64,000 nt of DNA from Pedobacter sp. PF22-3 (GTDB lineage Bacteria > Bacteroidota > Bacteroidia > Sphingobacteriales > Sphingobacteriaceae): positions 62,001 through 126,000 of the forward strand of contig NZ_JAPIVP010000015.1 in the NCBI RefSeq assembly GCF_026239555.1. Reading direction: 5' to 3'. The stretch's first letter is position 1. Each line of letters opens with the position of its first letter. The notes beneath the pieces are model-generated. The model had not been told where the DNA came from. It made no database searches and worked only from the letters and a program-made list of their open reading frames with translations. Below, in pieces: positions 60,948-64,000 of this stretch. The position numbers and the translations under genes were made by a program.

Positions 60948-63089
60948 TTATTGATTTGAAGGAATGGTTTCTTTATTGGCTTTAATATCGGTACCCAATC
61001 GTTGCAGGTAAGCAATAATGGCTACAATTTCACGGTCGCTTTTAACTTTGATGTTGTTCTGCTTCAGGTCTAATGCAATTTTTTCAGCCTGTATTTTTAA
61101 ATCCTCATTGGCATGTTTATCATAACCTTCGGGATAAGGAACGCCTAATGTTTGCATAGCCCTTATTTTACTTGCAGTGGTGCTGATATCCAGTTGTTGT
61201 TCAATAAGCCACGGATATGGTGGCATAATACTTCCCGGCGACATTGAGCTCGGATCAACCAGGTGATTGTAATGCCAGGCATCAGAATATTTTCCGCCTA
61301 CGCGGTGAAGATCTGGTCCGGTACGTTTACTGCCCCATAAAAAAGGGTGATCGTAAACAAATTCTCCTGCCTTGCTATATTCACCATAACGTTCGGTTTC
61401 TGAACGGAAAGGTCGAACCGTTTGAGAATGGCAGTTTACACAACCTTCTCTGATGTACAGATCCCTGCCCTGCAACTCAAGCGCAGTATATGGTTTTACA
61501 CTTGCAATGGTGGGTACGTTAGATTGAATGGTGAAAGTTGGCATCATTTCTACCATTCCTCCAATCAGGATAATGATCAACGATAATACCATGAATTTCA
61601 TTGGTTTACGTTCCAGTACCCTATGCCAGGCTTTATCTGCAGGATTGCTATCTATTACAATTTTGGTTAAAGGCATCGCTTCAGCAGCCTCATTAGCTAC
61701 CAGTTTAGCGCCCAGCATGGTTTTGGCCAGGTTATAGGTCATGACTATTACCCCAGTTAGATATAGTGCACCGCCAATGGAGCGTAGAACATGCATTGGA
61801 ATAATCTGCAAGGTTGTAGCCAGGAAATTAGGATATTTCAATAAACCTTCAGGTGTAAATTCTTTCCACATCAATCCTTGGGTAAAACCTGCCCAATACA
61901 TCGGGATGGCGTAAAAGAGGATACCCAAAGTACCGATCCAAAAGTGGAAGCCAGCTAGTTTTTTAGAATAAAGTTCTGTTTTATAAATACGAGGGATTAA
62001 CCAGTACAGTACGCCGAAGGTTAAAAAGCCATTCCAGCCCAAAGCGCCAACATGTACGTGGGCTACAATCCAATCGGTAAAGTGGGCTACCCCATTAATT
62101 TGTTTTAACGATAATAAAGGACCTTCAAAAGTGGCCATACCATAAGCAGTAAGGGCAACCACCATAAATTTTAGTGTCACATCTTCTCGTACTTTATCCC
62201 AGGCGCCACGAAGCGTTAACAAACCGTTGATCATACCGCCCCAGCTTGGTGCAATTAACATGATGGAAAAAGCAACGCCTAATGATTGTGCCCAACCCGG
62301 TAATGAGGTGTATAATAAGTGATGGGGACCGGCCCAGATGTAGATAAAAATAAGCGACCAAAAGTGCAGGATACTCAGTTTATAGGAGTAAACAGGTCGG
62401 CCAGCCATTTTGGGCAGGAAATAATACATCATACCTAAATAAGGCGTAGTGAGGAAAAATGCCACAGCATTATGCCCATACCACCATTGCACCAATGCAT
62501 CTTGAACGCCTGCATACACATAGTAGCTTTTCATAAAAGAAATGGGCAGCTCAAAAGAGTTTACAATATGCAATACCGCGATGGTAACAAAAGTGGCAAT
62601 GTAAAACCATATCGCCACATAGAGATGGCGCTCTCTCCTTTTAATAATGGTACCGAACATGTTGATGCCGAAAACCACCCAGATAACGGTAATGGCAATA
62701 TCGATGGGCCATTCGAGTTCAGCATATTCGTGTGAGGTGGTAAAACCCAGCGGAAGGGTAATTACGGCCGATAAGATAATAAGTTGCCAGCCCCAAAAAT
62801 GAATCTTGCTGAGCACATCGCTAAACATCCTGGCCTTAAGTAAACGCTGAAGCGAATAATAAACGCCCATAAAAATGGCGTTTCCCACAAAAGCGAAAAT
62901 CACGGCATTGGTGTGCAAGGGCCTGATCCTGCCAAAAGTGGTGTACTGGTTGCCCATGTTCATTGCTGGCTTAAAAAGCTGCATGGCAACAAGCAGTCCA
63001 ACAGTCATCCCTATAATTCCCCAAACCAGGGTGGCAATGCCAAAGTTTCTGACAGTCCTGTTATCGTAAGTAAATTTTTCTAGCTGCAT
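60948..63089 (-). CDS. ccoNO: Fused cbb3 oxidase subunits I and II (CcoNO)
   Basis: I chose the start at 63089 (MQLEKFTYDNRTVRNFGI), giving 713 aa; the frame extends 16 codons further. The N part (about residues 1-460) is the heme-copper subunit with 12 TM helices and ligands in FGRIRPLHTNAVIFAFVGNA, WWYGHNAVAFFLTTPYLGMM and WIVAHVHVGALGWNGF. The C part is a membrane-anchored cytochrome c (CcoO) with CVNCHSQTVRPFRSE and PGSIMPPYPWL. The fusion is a known Bacteroidota trait. It is the terminal oxidase used at low oxygen. Confidence 0.96.
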   Translation of the reverse strand: MQLEKFTYDNRTVRNFGIATLVWGIIGMTVGLLVAMQLFKPAMNMGNQYTTFGRIRPLHTNAVIFAFVGNAIFMGVYYSLQRLLKARMFSDVLSKIHFWGWQLIILSAVITLPLGFTTSHEYAELEWPIDIAITVIWVVFGINMFGTIIKRRERHLYVAIWFYIATFVTIAVLHIVNSFELPISFMKSYYVYAGVQDALVQWWYGHNAVAFFLTTPYLGMMYYFLPKMAGRPVYSYKLSILHFWSLIFIYIWAGPHHLLYTSLPGWAQSLGVAFSIMLIAPSWGGMINGLLTLRGAWDKVREDVTLKFMVVALTAYGMATFEGPLLSLKQINGVAHFTDWIVAHVHVGALGWNGFLTFGVLYWLIPRIYKTELYSKKLAGFHFWIGTLGILFYAIPMYWAGFTQGLMWKEFTPEGLLKYPNFLATTLQIIPMHVLRSIGGALYLTGVIVMTYNLAKTMLGAKLVANEAAEAMPLTKIVIDSNPADKAWHRVLERKPMKFMVLSLIIILIGGMVEMMPTFTIQSNVPTIASVKPYTALELQGRDLYIREGCVNCHSQTVRPFRSETERYGEYSKAGEFVYDHPFLWGSKRTGPDLHRVGGKYSDAWHYNHLVDPSSMSPGSIMPPYPWLIEQQLDISTTASKIRAMQTLGVPYPEGYDKHANEDLKIQAEKIALDLKQNNIKVKSDREIVAIIAYLQRLGTDIKANKETIPSNQ

Positions 63090-63161
63090 AATAGAAGCGG
63101 AATTTTGTATGTTTTGTACACCAAAGGTATCCTGCAACCAAGAGATAAAGGATGATGGCGC

Positions 63162-63341
63162 TTAGCTGGAAAAGTGATCTTCTTCACTTTTTTCGGCAAT
63201 CACTTCATCGTCGAACAATACGCGGATGCCTGGGGTGTGCACATCATCGTTCTGACCAGTTTTATAAGCCCAAAAGAAGGCACCCAAAAAAATGAGTGCC
63301 ATTAAAACGCTGCAGCCAACTAAAAAATAAAGGATGTTCAT
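63162..63341 (-). CDS. ccoS: cbb3 oxidase assembly protein CcoS
   Basis: This is a 59-aa protein, too short for routine ORF calls. It starts MNILYFLVGCSVLMALIFLG and continues AFFWAYKTGQNDD, with one TM segment, and ends in an acidic tail. This is the CcoS family pattern. Its start overlaps the stop of ccoI (ATGA at 63338-63341). CcoS is needed for heme and copper insertion in cbb3 oxidase. Confidence 0.9.
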   Translation of the reverse strand: MNILYFLVGCSVLMALIFLGAFFWAYKTGQNDDVHTPGIRVLFDDEVIAEKSEEDHFSS

Positions 63342-64000
63342 ATCAGTTTGTTTTTACGGGCAAACCAGCGGGTAGCCAGGGTGGTGAATAAAATAATGGT
63401 AACGGTACTAATAGGCATCAGCACCGCTGCAACCAATGGGTAAAGTGTTCCCTGTACGGCATAATAAATACCAATACAGTTATAGGTTATAGCAATTGCA
63501 AAACTAATTTTAATCACTTTAAGCCCATCTTTACTAAGCTGGATAAAGTTTGGAAGAGAGTTCAACGAGTTTCCCTGCAGAATGGCATCACAACCTGGCG
63601 TAAAATTATTGATGTTATCAGTTAAGGCTATCCCAAAATTGCTCTGCTTTAGAGCACCGGCATCATTTAAGCCATCGCCGAGCATCAACACGTTATTGCC
63701 ACCTTCCTGAAGACTTATAACAGCTTCCAGTTTCTGGTGCGGACGCTGGTAAAACCTGATGGTTGTTTTTTCAGGAAAAATAGTCTGCAGCATGGAATGA
63801 TCTTTATCGGTATCGCCTGATAACACCTGGAGTTTAAATGTAGAGAGTTTTGAAACCAACTGTCCCAATCCAGGCCGCCATTGCTGTTTAATATCAAAAC
63901 AACCTTTATAATTATGGTCAATCAGAATATGTACACCGGTTTCACCAACCGATTTTACGGTTACAGGCAGCATGGATAAATGACCAGCATAAATAACATG
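63338..64000 (-). CDS. ccoI: Copper-transporting P-type ATPase CcoI (C-terminal part)
   Basis: The frame runs off the right edge with no stop, giving about the last 220 residues. It has the hinge motif MLGDGLNDAGALKQSN of P-type ATPases and an SGDTDKDHSMLQ segment (family TGD), then two final TM segments (VIKISFAIAITYNCIGIYYA and PLVAAVLMPISTVTIILFTT). Position next to ccoS and ccoNO identifies it as CcoI/FixI, which delivers copper to the oxidase. The N-terminal metal-binding and CPC parts lie outside the window. Confidence 0.9.
   Translation of the reverse strand, partial: HVIYAGHLSMLPVTVKSVGETGVHILIDHNYKGCFDIKQQWRPGLGQLVSKLSTFKLQVLSGDTDKDHSMLQTIFPEKTTIRFYQRPHQKLEAVISLQEGGNNVLMLGDGLNDAGALKQSNFGIALTDNINNFTPGCDAILQGNSLNSLPNFIQLSKDGLKVIKISFAIAITYNCIGIYYAVQGTLYPLVAAVLMPISTVTIILFTTLATRWFARKNKLI

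Overview
The window looks like chromosomal DNA from a Bacteroidota bacterium of the Sphingobacteriaceae, most like Pedobacter. The evidence is AT-rich sequence with few Shine-Dalgarno sites, promoters of the Bacteroidota type (TTTG-N19-TAnnTTTG, cleanest in front of the tRNA-Ser), a fused ccoNO gene, the futalosine menaquinone route (mqnA, mqnE), a GOB-like B3 metallo-beta-lactamase, many Cys-anchored lipoproteins, and short dispersed palindromic repeats between genes. The species assignment is inference from gene content; no search was run.

Region by region. 1-8.7 kb: end of a DUF1624 membrane protein, an NlpC/P60 lipoprotein, mutS, a phospholipase D-like membrane protein, an HPF/RaiA-like protein, mqnA, a histidine phosphatase and mqnE. 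8.7-16.1 kb: sulfur amino acid region. A trans-sulfuration enzyme is followed by a SAM-I riboswitch, a short Cys/Met-rich leader ORF, metY, metX and homoserine dehydrogenase. 16.1-17.3 kb: a likely toxin-antitoxin pair with an HTH-Panacea antitoxin and its palindromic operator. 17.4-33.3 kb: mostly housekeeping genes: a queuosine-precursor transporter, an MFS efflux pump, an ApbE/PepSY pair, methionine aminotransferase with omega-amidase, an asparaginase, cutC, a Crp-type regulator, ddl, a PASTA protein, mltG, a thioesterase and a BrkB-like protein.

33.4-38.8 kb is a decayed integrated island. It starts at the 3' end of a tRNA-Ser(UGA) gene and ends at two imperfect copies of that 3' end. It holds fragments of a serine recombinase and of a conjugative coupling protein (traG), a broken LuxR-type regulator, and an intact three-gene cargo on the minus strand: a membrane P-loop NTPase of KAP-like layout (864 aa), a helical 273-aa protein and a 55-aa single-TM protein. 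This cargo is the best candidate for an undescribed system, possibly phage defence; that role is inference.

39-51.4 kb is accessory: an HExxH metalloprotein, the B3 metallo-beta-lactamase, an alpha/beta hydrolase, a RidA lipoprotein, a serine beta-lactamase-like hydrolase, small secreted proteins, a NarXL-type two-component system, and a divergent NmrA/HxlR pair whose promoters interlock. 51.4-56.0 kb: an OmpR-type two-component system facing an outer-membrane beta-barrel gene that has three TTAAC repeats spaced exactly 10 bp at its promoter. 56.0-57.2 kb: a broken REP-associated transposase flanked by tandem REP-like repeats in inverted orientation. 57.2-64.0 kb: a minus-strand cbb3 oxidase operon, ccoI(partial)-ccoS-ccoNO-ccoQ-ccoP-ccoG-ccoH-TauE/SafE.
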